Source of the DNA: Streptomyces sp. Je 1-369
GTDB taxonomy: Bacteria > Actinomycetota > Actinomycetes > Streptomycetales > Streptomycetaceae
Reading direction: 5' to 3'
DNA length: 64,000 nt
NCBI RefSeq assembly: GCF_026810505.1
Contig: NZ_CP101750.1
Span: forward strand, 5,203,501 to 5,267,500
Both the position numbers and the translations under genes were made by a program. Shown piece by piece: positions 32,611 through 39,815 of the stretch. The first letter of the stretch is position 1. Each line of letters starts with the position of its first letter. Below the pieces are notes generated by a model that worked only from the letters and a program-made list of their open reading frames with translations, had not been told where the DNA came from and did no database searches.

Positions 32611-33306
32611 TTACAGGGCCGCGTGGAGGGCGGTGGCCATGGGCAGCCCGATGGCCAGGCGCATTTTGAGCTGAGCCGCGGTGATGGGCTCGCCGTGCTC
32701 GGCGCGGTGTGATGCGGCGATGGAGCGTGCTTCGGTCAGCAGCGGTTCGGGGACCTTCAGCGCGGGGGCGGCCGGTGCGGGCGTGGTCGAAGGCTCGGGC
32801 CGACTGGGCGTGGGAGCGGGTGCCTGGTCGTCAGCGGGGGCCGCAGGCGTGGGCGCAGGGACGGTGTCCGTGGGGGTTTCCGTGGCCGGTGCGGCGGGCT
32901 CGCTCGCGACTGCGTGGAAGCAGCGGAGGAGCTGCGGGCCGACGGCTCCCCAGCCGAGGAGCAGCAGCGGGGCCACGGCGTCGACTGCGGCACGGCCGTA
33001 GTGCTCGGCGGCGATGGGTTCGGCGATGTTGAGGGCCAGGGTCAGCAGGCCGGAGACGTGCATGAGGCGTGTGGCGGCCGTCATCTGCTCGGACGGGACG
33101 CCGCGCAGGGAGAGGTAGCGCAGGGCCACCAGGAGGCCGACCACGGACAGGTCCACCATCGGCGCGATGAGCGGGGCGATGGGGGCGGGGACGCCCAGGC
33201 GCAGGGCCAGGGACCAGACGTTGCCGAAGGAGAAGACGAACGCCAGGGCGGCGATCACGATCATCACGGCGGTGATGGTGCGCTGAGTGATGCGGTCCTC
33301 AGTCAT
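32611..33306 (-). CDS. DUF2637/SpdB-like membrane protein of the AICE
   Basis: A 231-residue protein with about four N-terminal transmembrane helices (residues 10-130), a Pro/Ala/Thr linker (about 140-190) and a C-terminal part (SIAASHRAEHGEPITAAQLKMRLAIG) that resembles a helix-turn-helix fragment. It matches the DUF2637 proteins found beside tra genes in AICEs, thought to help intramycelial spread. ATG behind GAAGGAGG, 48 nt after traB. Confidence 0.85.
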   Translation of the reverse strand: MTEDRITQRTITAVMIVIAALAFVFSFGNVWSLALRLGVPAPIAPLIAPMVDLSVVGLLVALRYLSLRGVPSEQMTAATRLMHVSGLLTLALNIAEPIAAEHYGRAAVDAVAPLLLLGWGAVGPQLLRCFHAVASEPAAPATETPTDTVPAPTPAAPADDQAPAPTPSRPEPSTTPAPAAPALKVPEPLLTEARSIAASHRAEHGEPITAAQLKMRLAIGLPMATALHAAL

Positions 33307-33354
33307 GGGTGTTCACCTCCTTCCGGGCGAGGACGCGACGGGTGGTGCGGCAGG

Positions 33355-34761
33355 TCAGGCCGCCACGGGCGGGGTGGTGTCCCCCGGGCTCGTCTTGGTG
33401 AGGTCGAGGCCAGGGAGGCGGCCGGTGAGCAAGGCGGCCGGGTCGGCGGTGAGGTGGGCTGTCTGCTCGGCGATGGCCGCGCTGTCTTCGCCGGAGACGT
33501 AGGGGGTGCGGATGCGGGTGAAGCCCGGCTGTGACTGGTGGTTCATGGAGGCCACGCCGACGTAAGAGCGGTCCTGAAGATTGATCGGGTTGGCGTCGGG
33601 CCACTCCCGGATGTCCTCGCCGAGGGCGGCCACGGCCGCTTCAGCGGTCTTCTGGGCGAAGGACAGGCCGATGGGGCACACGTCGCGGATGAACGTGGGG
33701 ATCGCGTCGCCCGTGGACTTCTGGGTGGCAAGGATGGTGAGGATGCCCGTGCTGCGGCCCTTCTTGACCAGGTCCTCGACGAGCCGGGCGTTCTCGGCAG
33801 CGAGGGCGGCGAGCTTCTTCGTCTTGGGGTCGCTGCCCTTGTGGTCGCGGAAGTAGGTGTGCGCTTCGTCGATGATCACGACGACGAGCGGCCATGTCGG
33901 GGACGGTCCGACCTCCCACATGCTCTGGACGCCCAGGACGCGTTCGGCGGCCGAGACGCGGGCACGGCGCAGGTCCACCAGGCGCCGGAAGAGGGCGTTG
34001 GCCTCTTCGAGGTCGTCACCGACGAAGGCGAACATCCGCTTGACGAGATGGGCGTAGTCCCCCTCCCGGGCGGTCGACACCTTGCCGTCGGCACACACGA
34101 ACTGCACCGTGGGCGAGGGCGCCCAGTCGCAGATCAGACGGTTGATGAGCGAGGTCTTCCCGAAGCCGGGCAGGCCAGCCACGGTCACACCGGGGACCTG
34201 CGTCAGGTCCACGGACACCGGTTGCGCGTACTCGTCCAGGCCCAGGTCCCACCGGGCGATCTCGTCCGGCACCTCACCCGTGGGGTGGTGCTCGGCAGGG
34301 ATCTTCAGCGGGTCGAGGCGGACGCCACGGATGAGGACCTGTCCGGGCTTGTCCTGGGTGACCGCGACCCGGGTGCAGCCCCAGGCGTCGGCCAGGTGAG
34401 GAGCTGCCTTCTGGAACTGTTCGAGGCCGACAGGGGGCAGGCACTTGGCCCGAGCGATCACCCCGTACGCGTCGTGCTGGACCTTCAGAGCCGGGATCAG
34501 CACGCGGGGCTTGATCGGCTTGTTGCCCGTGTTGGCCAGCGACGCCATCGTTGTCGGGGTCTTGTCCGTGACCGACAGCTTCAGCATCGGCGCGAGCCGC
34601 TTCCAGCCCCACCGCACGCGCACGGCCTGACGGATCGACTGGCGGGTCATGGCGTCAGCACGCACGTAGCGGACCACCCACCCCACGGCCCACACGGCGA
34701 TCACAGCGAGGCCGACTTGTACGACGAGCGGGGCTATGCCGAACACCTCCTGCACGGACAT
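33355..34761 (-). CDS. traB: TraB-type FtsK/SpoIIIE conjugal DNA translocase
   Basis: Hexameric ATPase that moves double-stranded DNA between hyphae, the single protein needed for Streptomyces conjugation. It has 468 residues: N-terminal membrane helix (about 10-32), linker, Walker A AGLPGFGKTSL (about 196-205), Walker B LVVVIIDEAH (Asp near 298), and a conserved ATQKSTGDAIPTFIRD sensor segment. Intact for the pSAM2 TraSA family. It starts at ATG 34761. I do not see the recognition repeats (TRS) unambiguously. Confidence 0.94.
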   Translation of the reverse strand: MSVQEVFGIAPLVVQVGLAVIAVWAVGWVVRYVRADAMTRQSIRQAVRVRWGWKRLAPMLKLSVTDKTPTTMASLANTGNKPIKPRVLIPALKVQHDAYGVIARAKCLPPVGLEQFQKAAPHLADAWGCTRVAVTQDKPGQVLIRGVRLDPLKIPAEHHPTGEVPDEIARWDLGLDEYAQPVSVDLTQVPGVTVAGLPGFGKTSLINRLICDWAPSPTVQFVCADGKVSTAREGDYAHLVKRMFAFVGDDLEEANALFRRLVDLRRARVSAAERVLGVQSMWEVGPSPTWPLVVVIIDEAHTYFRDHKGSDPKTKKLAALAAENARLVEDLVKKGRSTGILTILATQKSTGDAIPTFIRDVCPIGLSFAQKTAEAAVAALGEDIREWPDANPINLQDRSYVGVASMNHQSQPGFTRIRTPYVSGEDSAAIAEQTAHLTADPAALLTGRLPGLDLTKTSPGDTTPPVAA

Positions 34762-34871
34762 TCATTGCTCCTGGGAGTAGTCGAGGAAGGGGAGTGCACT
34801 GGGGCGGGCATCCGGCCCGGCGTGAGCCGATGGGCAGTCGTGCTCAGCGCCGGACCGGAGGGTGGGGCCGC

Positions 34872-35228
34872 TCACGCCGCGTCGGCGGCCGGTGCGGGGG
34901 TGAGGAGGTCGATGCGGTCGGCGCGGTAGGCGATGCCGTCCGCAAGCGAGCCGTTGAAGATGCGGGCCCACGGGGTGGCGAACAGCTCCACCGGCTTCAC
35001 CGGCAGTCCCGGCTTGAGGCCGTTGGGGAGTCCGGTCTCCGGAACGGTGATCTTCAGGGCCTCGGCGCGGTCCTCCTCCATGAAGAAGAGGGTGATCGTC
35101 ATCAACTTCGCGCCGGTCTCGCGGTCGGTCGCGAACTGGGTCTTCTCGGCGTCCGCGTACTTCGGCACCGGCAGGGTGCCGACTATGAACGCAGCGGTCG
35201 GGAGCAGGCCAACACGGATACGGGCCAT
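34872..35228 (-). CDS. Conserved AICE protein of unknown function
   Basis: A 118-residue, mainly beta-strand protein (MARIRVGLLPTAAFIVGTLP; KLMTITLFFMEEDRAEALKI; VELFATPWARIFNGSLADGIA). It sits upstream of traB in the same direction, the position where pSAM2-like elements carry small regulatory or transfer-helper proteins. I cannot name a family. ATG at 35228 behind GAAGGGAC. Confidence 0.8.
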   Translation of the reverse strand: MARIRVGLLPTAAFIVGTLPVPKYADAEKTQFATDRETGAKLMTITLFFMEEDRAEALKITVPETGLPNGLKPGLPVKPVELFATPWARIFNGSLADGIAYRADRIDLLTPAPAADAA

Positions 35229-35293
35229 GACAGTTGTGTCCCTTCGGTAGGAGCCTCACCACGAGGCGGTGAGGTGCGATCTATAGAACCTCG

Positions 35294-35373
35294 GTGACCT
35301 AGCACTGTCAAGTATGAAGAGTGAGCTAGGTATCTAGTGACCTATGTCAGCGGGGTGTGCTAGGGCAGCTAGG
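35294..35373. promoter_or_regulatory. Repeat cluster in divergent promoter, candidate GntR (KorSA-like) operators
   Basis: GCTAGG occurs three times on the plus strand (35325, 35359, 35368) and once inverted (CCTAGC at 35298). GTGACCTA occurs twice (35294, 35337). CCTAGCAC at 35298 and GTGCTAGG at 35357 form a perfect inverted pair. The cluster is placed between the transfer operon and the GntR gene, where KorSA acts in pSAM2. Confidence 0.65.
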
Positions 35374-35391
35374 GGTGGCTACTCTGAGGGC

Positions 35392-35889
35392 ATGACTCCC
35401 GCGCCAGACAAGAAGCAGGACCGCCGGCCGCCGTATCAGCACGCTGCCGACGAGCTCCGGCGCGAGATCATGCAAGGCCGCTTCAAGCCCGGCGAGCAGA
35501 TGCCGCCCGTCCGTGAGCTGCAAGAGCGTTTTGGCGTCGCCAACATGACCGCGAGAAGCGCTCTGAACGTGCTGCGGGACGAGGGGCTGATCTACACCAT
35601 TCACGGCCGCGGCAGCTTCGTTGCAGACGTGGCTGTCGGCGACACCACGGGCGAGTTCGCCATCGACTACACCCCGCCTGCCTGGTACCTGGCCAACGAC
35701 CCCGAACGTGAGCCGGCGGATGGTGAGAGCGGGGGCAATGAGCCCCGAACTTCGGAAACGGCCCCGCCCTCCCTCGCCGAAGTGCTCACCGCGTTGCGCG
35801 ACGAGATTCGCGTACTCAGCGCCGAGCATCAGGAGTTGCGCCGGGAAGTCGAGGAGCTGAAGCAGGCTCGACACGATCCGCAGCCCTGA
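35392..35889 (+). CDS. GntR family regulator with C-terminal coiled coil (KorSA-like)
   Basis: A 165-residue repressor. N-terminal GntR winged helix: YQHAADELRREIMQGRFKPGEQMPPVRELQERFGVANMTARSALNVLRDEGL, read in parts, with wing HGRGSFVAD. No UTRA domain; instead the C-terminus (about 130-160) is a heptad coiled coil (LRDEIRVLSAEHQELRREVE). ATG at 35392 behind GAGGGC. It is divergent from the transfer and replication genes and probably represses them, as KorSA does in pSAM2 (inference). Confidence 0.93.
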   Translation: MTPAPDKKQDRRPPYQHAADELRREIMQGRFKPGEQMPPVRELQERFGVANMTARSALNVLRDEGLIYTIHGRGSFVADVAVGDTTGEFAIDYTPPAWYLANDPEREPADGESGGNEPRTSETAPPSLAEVLTALRDEIRVLSAEHQELRREVEELKQARHDPQP

Positions 35890-36040
35890 GTCGCGCCACC
35901 TCATTCCGTAGCTCCCGCGTCTCACGGCTGAGCCTGGCCACCATGGCCGCGATCTCACGGACCAGAGCAGACACCTCTGCGGACTCCGGGCTGTGAATGA
36001 CGCTCAACTCCCCTTCTACCTGGCCTACCTGGTCGGACAT
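35816..36040 (-). CDS. Small coiled-coil protein overlapping the gntR 3' end
   Basis: A 74-residue frame with an ATG behind GGGGAG. Residues 22-54 form a clear heptad coiled coil (VREIAAMVARLSRETRELRN onward) that resembles the coiled coil of the convergent GntR protein. The last 25 codons are antisense to gntR, so that part is under double constraint. It could be a real small regulator partner or a chance frame; the ribosome site and the coiled-coil similarity favour a gene. Confidence 0.5.
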   Translation of the reverse strand: MSDQVGQVEGELSVIHSPESAEVSALVREIAAMVARLSRETRELRNEVARLRAADRVEPASAPRLPGATPDARR

Positions 36041-36563
36041 ATCTCCCCGTTCGCTGCCGTGCCATCGGTGCGTACTGCGCGAGCCCGAGCGCAGCGGAGC
36101 TGTTCAGAGTTTCTTTACTGGATCAAGGCGGCCCGCCTGCGGCGTGCCGCGCGCGCTGGCGGCCGGGGGCCGCCGCCGCTCCATGTCTCCGCCACCGCTC
36201 CGGCGGCCCCCCGCCACTCAGCGCGCAACAACGCCGAGACGGTCGAGGGGACCATGAAGCACCCCGACCACTTCGAGCACCAGGACCAGGCCGACGAGCA
36301 CCGAACCGAGGCCGCGTCCGAATCGCCAAGGCCGGTCGGTGGCACGGGCCGTGACGTATTGAGGCAGCGTGGCTGAGACCGGCACGGGGTTGCTGGAGGC
36401 ATACGTGGCGGGTGCTCGTTCGGCCGCCCCGCCGTCGTGGCTGACTTTCGGTGGCTGAGGTCAGAACTGGGGATGCACGGGCCGCGCCGCAATGCTGTTT
36501 CCTCTCCGACTTGTCTGTGTGGAGCCGGGGTTGCAGCCGAACCCGCGTTCGGGCACGCCGATC

Positions 36564-36588
36564 ACCCCGGTACCATCGGCACCGGGGT
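36564..36588 (+). terminator. Hairpin preceding the main terminator
   Basis: ACCCCGGT / ACCGGGGT stem with a 9-nt loop, 19 nt before a second, stronger hairpin. Confidence 0.45.
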
Positions 36589-36606
36589 CCTGATCAGGGC
36601 TTCCGC

Positions 36607-36657
36607 GACCGGACCACCCCGGAATGCTGTCCAGGCTGAGGGGTGGTCCGGTCTTTC
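36607..36657 (+). terminator. Rho-independent-like terminator within the AICE
   Basis: A perfect 14-bp stem (GACCGGACCACCCC and complement) with a 19-nt loop, followed by TTTCGTT. It points rightward although no plus-strand gene ends nearby, so it may end an untranslated RNA or shield the leftward operon. Confidence 0.75.
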
Positions 36658-36673
36658 GTTGTCGGGTGAGGGT

Positions 36674-36793
36674 TCAGAGAGGCAGGGCGCCGGTCGCCAG
36701 CGTGAAGCCGATGACCAGGCCGCAGGAACCGGAGATCATGATGATCAACAGAGGCCCGGTGAACTGCCCCAACCACGCGATCGCTCGTCGCAT
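36674..36793 (-). CDS. 39-residue membrane microprotein
   Basis: Reads MRRAIAWLGQFTGPLLIIMI and then a second hydrophobic stretch with GSCGLVIGFTLATGALPL: one or two transmembrane segments after a positive start. Its ATG overlaps the stop of the upstream gene (TGATG), which argues for coupled translation and a real gene. Function unknown. Last gene of a three-gene leftward operon. Confidence 0.65.
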   Translation of the reverse strand: MRRAIAWLGQFTGPLLIIMISGSCGLVIGFTLATGALPL

Positions 36794-37029
36794 CAAGACC
36801 GCCTCCAGGCCCGCCAGGGGCGCGTGATGATCTCGCGGTAGGTGTGATGGGAGGGATGCTTGCCGCAGTGCTTCAGGACCCAGTCCTGCGGCGCCACCCA
36901 GTCCTCACTAACCGGTGACGTCTCCTTGTCCACAGCGCACTGCATCGCGTAGGTCACCGGCTCCGAGTCGGGCTCGACGTCGGGTTCGAGGGTCCATTTC
37001 TCGAACCTCAGAACCGCCCGGGTGCTCAC
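36793..37029 (-). CDS. Small DUF7848-like protein
   Basis: A 78-residue protein: RFEKWTLEPDVEPDSEPVTY, then AMQCAVDKETSPVSEDW and CGKHPSHHTYREIITRPWRA. It resembles the short Cys- and His-containing proteins (DUF7848 type) common in Streptomyces mobile elements and phages. Cys in AMQC and LKHCGKH may bind a metal. GTG at 37029 overlaps the previous stop (GTGA). Confidence 0.7.
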   Translation of the reverse strand: MSTRAVLRFEKWTLEPDVEPDSEPVTYAMQCAVDKETSPVSEDWVAPQDWVLKHCGKHPSHHTYREIITRPWRAWRRS

Positions 37030-37247
37030 AGCCCCCACCGCCTGTTGGCGACCGCCACCTTGGAGCTCATCCCTTCGGATTGGGTGGGTTGTCGAAGCGC
37101 GTCGGGAGGGACATCCCACTCGGTGCCCCCACCGGACGGACGAAGCTGCACGTACGGGCCCTCGTGTCCCGTGACTATGCCCGTCTTGCCAGTGCGCGTA
37201 TCGACCATGAGGGTGCCGACAGCCGGAAGGGACGCGTCGTCGATCAC
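37026..37247 (-). CDS. Small conserved AICE protein
   Basis: A 73-residue protein: GTLMVDTRTGKTGIVTGHEGPYVQLRP then GTEWDVPPDALRQPT. Beta-rich, with the look of a small SH3- or KOW-like fold. The same type of protein is often encoded near Nudix and HTH genes in Streptomyces integrated elements. First gene of the three-gene operon; ATG at 37247. Confidence 0.75.
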   Translation of the reverse strand: MIDDASLPAVGTLMVDTRTGKTGIVTGHEGPYVQLRPSGGGTEWDVPPDALRQPTQSEGMSSKVAVANRRWGL

Positions 37248-37393
37248 TTCTGCCTCCTACTCGCCGACGGAGCGGATTGACGCCCAATCGGAGCGTCCGC
37301 GTCGCCCCGTAAGCAGTCGATATCCGTCCGTGCTCGTGCGCAGAAGCATCGGGTCAACAGAGGGGACCTTGGAACAACCCCCAAACCCCACTT

Positions 37394-37440
37394 CGGGACG
37401 TCCCGCGTCGGGTAAAACGTCCCTAGTGCCGTCCCGAGAC
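37394..37440. promoter_or_regulatory. Palindrome and repeats upstream of the HTH gene
   Basis: Perfect 12-bp palindrome CGGGACGTCCCG at 37394-37405, then ACGTCCC at 37417 and GTCCCG at 37431, all within 60 nt of the HTH start. Candidate autoregulatory operators, possibly also controlling the divergent small operon. Confidence 0.5.
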
Positions 37441-37454
37441 TCAGGGGAAGACTC

Positions 37455-38201
37455 ATGCAGAACGAGAGACTACGAGCCGTCATGGCGGCCGGAGGCTGGA
37501 CGTACGCCGGACTCGCTAAGGCCGTTGAGGTCGACCCCAAGTCGGTTGAGCGCTGGGTGAATCTGGGCCGTACGCCGCGCCGTGCCACAGCCTTGGAGGC
37601 AGCTGAAGCCCTAGGAGAAGACGTGCACGCACTCTGGCCGGCGCTTCGCCAGGCCCGCGCCGCCCGCGCGATCAGCCCGGAACTCGTCGCCCTCTACGAA
37701 CAACGAGCCGACCTCCCCGTATCCGCGTTCGTCGACATGATGACCCAGGCCCGCGAGCGCATCGACGTCCTGGTCTACGCGGCCATCTTCCTGCACGAGG
37801 CCTACCCGCGGCTCAACGATCTGCTGCGCGAACGAGCCGCCGAGGGCTGCTCCGTACGCATCGCAGTTGGCGACGCCGAAAGCCCGAACGTCCAAGCGCG
37901 CGGCCAGGAGGAGCGGTTCGGGCACGGCATCGAGTCCCGGTGCCGACTGGCCCTCATGCACTACCGACCTCTCGTCGGGGTATCCGGCATCGAGATAAGG
38001 ACCCATGAAACGACGCTCTACAACTCCTTGTACCGCGCCGACGACCAGCTGTTGGTCAACGCCCACGTCTGGGGAGCGAACGCGTACGGTGCGCCGGTGT
38101 GGCACCTCCGCCGTAACGGGGAAGGCGGCATGTTCGACACCTACGGGCAGAGCTTCGACGCGGTCTGGGCGACGGCGAAGCCGGTACAGCAGGAGGAGTG
38201 A
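37455..38201 (+). CDS. XRE-type HTH protein with C-terminal PLD-like domain
   Basis: A 248-residue protein. Residues 5-60 are a helix-turn-helix (AGGWTYAGLAKAVEVDPKSV, VNLGRTPRRATALEAAEALG). Residues about 90-245 look like a phospholipase-D-like fold (DVLVYAAIFLHEAYPRLNDL; LRERAAEGCSVRIAVGDA; SLYRADDQLLVNAHVWG), but I see no intact HKD motif. It overlaps the Nudix region: its stop is 3 nt before the Nudix ATG. This pair recurs in Streptomyces integrated elements. Probably a regulator that senses a small ligand; the function is not established. Confidence 0.85.
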   Translation: MQNERLRAVMAAGGWTYAGLAKAVEVDPKSVERWVNLGRTPRRATALEAAEALGEDVHALWPALRQARAARAISPELVALYEQRADLPVSAFVDMMTQARERIDVLVYAAIFLHEAYPRLNDLLRERAAEGCSVRIAVGDAESPNVQARGQEERFGHGIESRCRLALMHYRPLVGVSGIEIRTHETTLYNSLYRADDQLLVNAHVWGANAYGAPVWHLRRNGEGGMFDTYGQSFDAVWATAKPVQQEE

Positions 38202-38203
38202 CC

Positions 38204-38674
38204 ATGGCGCGCACCGAGTACTACGACGACCCGAACGCCCCGAAGCCGAACAGCATGGTTGTCGCCGCTTCAGCGGTCGTCACCGACGAGCAGGGGCGCA
38301 TCCTGCTTCAGCGACGCCGGGACAACGACCTGTGGGCGCTGCCGGGAGGCGGCATGGACCTCACCGATTCCCTACCGGGCACGGCGGTTCGCGAGGTCAA
38401 GGAGGAGACCGGCCTCGACGTCGAAATCACGGGCCTGGTCGGCACGTACACCGACCCGAAGCACATCATCGAGTACTCGGACGGCGAGGTCCGGCGACAG
38501 TTCAACGTCTGCTTCACCGCCCGGACCGTCGGCGGCCAGCTCGCGATCTCCAACGAGTCGACGGAGCTTCGATTTGTCCGTCCGGCGGAGCTTGGGGAGT
38601 TGCCCATGCACCACACGCAGCGGCTCAGGATCCGGCACTTCTTGGAGCACCGCGAGTGCCCATATCTCGGCTGA
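38204..38674 (+). CDS. Nudix hydrolase, possible conjugal immunity factor (Pif-like)
   Basis: A 156-residue Nudix protein. Box: GGGMDLTDSLPGTAVREVKE followed by ETGL, with the catalytic REVKEE intact (residues 63-68) and Asp for Glu at the first acidic position. The ATG at 38204 is chosen because AGGAGG precedes it at 38191. In pSAM2 the Nudix protein Pif blocks redundant transfer between donor cells (known); the present gene occupies a similar cargo place, so a Pif-like role is inferred. A housekeeping nucleotide-cleaning role cannot be excluded. Confidence 0.88.
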   Translation: MARTEYYDDPNAPKPNSMVVAASAVVTDEQGRILLQRRRDNDLWALPGGGMDLTDSLPGTAVREVKEETGLDVEITGLVGTYTDPKHIIEYSDGEVRRQFNVCFTARTVGGQLAISNESTELRFVRPAELGELPMHHTQRLRIRHFLEHRECPYLG

Positions 38675-38918
38675 CGGTGATGGGGCGCAACGTTAGCTAG
38701 GCGTCGGTGCGGATGCTGTCGCCGAAAGCCTAGCGGTACGTCTTTAACACGCTTACCAACTGAATTGATGGTCTATCGGGGAACTCAGACAGTTCATTCA
38801 TGGGCGGACAGCCGCGGGGTGACTGTCATCACCGGGCCTATACAGGTAGCCATAAATGGCGCTGAATGAGACGGAAGATGAGGCGGGTTCCGGCGGGCAG
38901 GGTTTCGCGCTCGTCGAG

Positions 38919-39815
38919 CTAAACCGCCTTCTTTTTTCTTTTCGAGGTCATCCACCGATAGTTCCCCTCGCCGATAATCCCTGTGACCTCGGGAAGGATC
39001 AATCGATTTCCGAAAATGGCGTACTCCGCACCTGTGCGCTGTATCTGAGCGGTGTGCAAGATGCTGAACTCTACACAGCGGAAGCCCTTGTAGAGTTGTT
39101 CGGTAATGCGCTTATCGGCATCGTATGTCAGTAGCCAACGCAAGGGAGTTTCGCGCAGAACAATCGAGAGTTCCTTGTGATCATGCTCTGCTAGCGAGTC
39201 CATGTACAGGCGATCGCCTTGCACCAAGTATGGAGGATCCACATAGAGGAGAACCTCGTCACTCTGGTGTTCTAGTGACTTAATGAATGCTCGCGCATCA
39301 ATCTCTGAGAGGGTAACCCGACTGCTGTAGCTTCCGAGGTTTCTAATTCTCTCAACCAGGTTAACTCGATTGAAGCGAGCGTCGATCTTCCAGTCGCCTG
39401 TTTGATCAAGGCCACCAATCGGTCGCGCTCGCAGGATGCCTGAGCGATTGCAACGATTTAGGAAGAATGTTGAGAAGCCAAGCTCCAGGTCGCCCCTGTC
39501 AGCAGGTGTACGATAAATTTCTGCGTGCCGATGCCATGCTTCAATGCTGACTTCTTCACGGGAAACAAGATCGACAAATTCCTCGGTATGATTAAAGATG
39601 CATCGCCACAGCGATGCCACGCCGGGGTCGAGATCGTTAATGTAGATATGTTCGACTTCGTTGTCGATCAGCAATCGCAGCGCGGCGCCCGCGCCCCCTG
39701 CGAATGCTTCTGCATACGCTTTGGGGCGCGGGCGTTGTCGCGCTAGAAGGTGCGCTACGTATGGCGCCAGGCGGGCCTTCCCGCCCGGGTAGCGAAGTGG
39801 GCTAATGTACCTCAT
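38919..39815 (-). CDS. DNA adenine methylase (D12 class, Dam-like)
   Basis: A 298-residue N6-adenine methyltransferase. SAM-binding motif YAEAFAGGAG (34-43) with the N-terminal SPLRYPGGKARL hallmark of the D12 class, and the catalytic DPPY at 193-196 (LLYVDPPYL). A basic tail KRKKKAV ends the protein. Its ATG overlaps the stop of the ParB-like gene (ATGA), so both are made together. The DNA is clearly richer in A/T, especially at third codon positions, than the surrounding genes, a sign of recent acquisition. No restriction endonuclease is recognisable beside it. Confidence 0.94.
   Translation of the reverse strand: MRYISPLRYPGGKARLAPYVAHLLARQRPRPKAYAEAFAGGAGAALRLLIDNEVEHIYINDLDPGVASLWRCIFNHTEEFVDLVSREEVSIEAWHRHAEIYRTPADRGDLELGFSTFFLNRCNRSGILRARPIGGLDQTGDWKIDARFNRVNLVERIRNLGSYSSRVTLSEIDARAFIKSLEHQSDEVLLYVDPPYLVQGDRLYMDSLAEHDHKELSIVLRETPLRWLLTYDADKRITEQLYKGFRCVEFSILHTAQIQRTGAEYAIFGNRLILPEVTGIIGEGNYRWMTSKRKKKAV

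Larger units (their letters stand above)
36041..36673. other. 633-bp non-coding, structured stretch of the AICE
   Basis: I see no convincing gene. 36120-36230 is extremely GC-rich with nested inverted repeats, for example GGCGGCC-GGG-GGCCGCC at 36158-36174. Two hairpins follow at 36564 and 36607, the second with a T tract. This may hold a replication (single-strand) origin, the transfer locus clt, or a non-coding RNA. Confidence 0.5.

Noticed and set aside
36115..36492. Open frames on both strands in the AICE spacer
   Set aside because: Translations are Arg/Pro/Ala-rich, follow the inverted repeats, and have no ribosome site; treated as non-coding.
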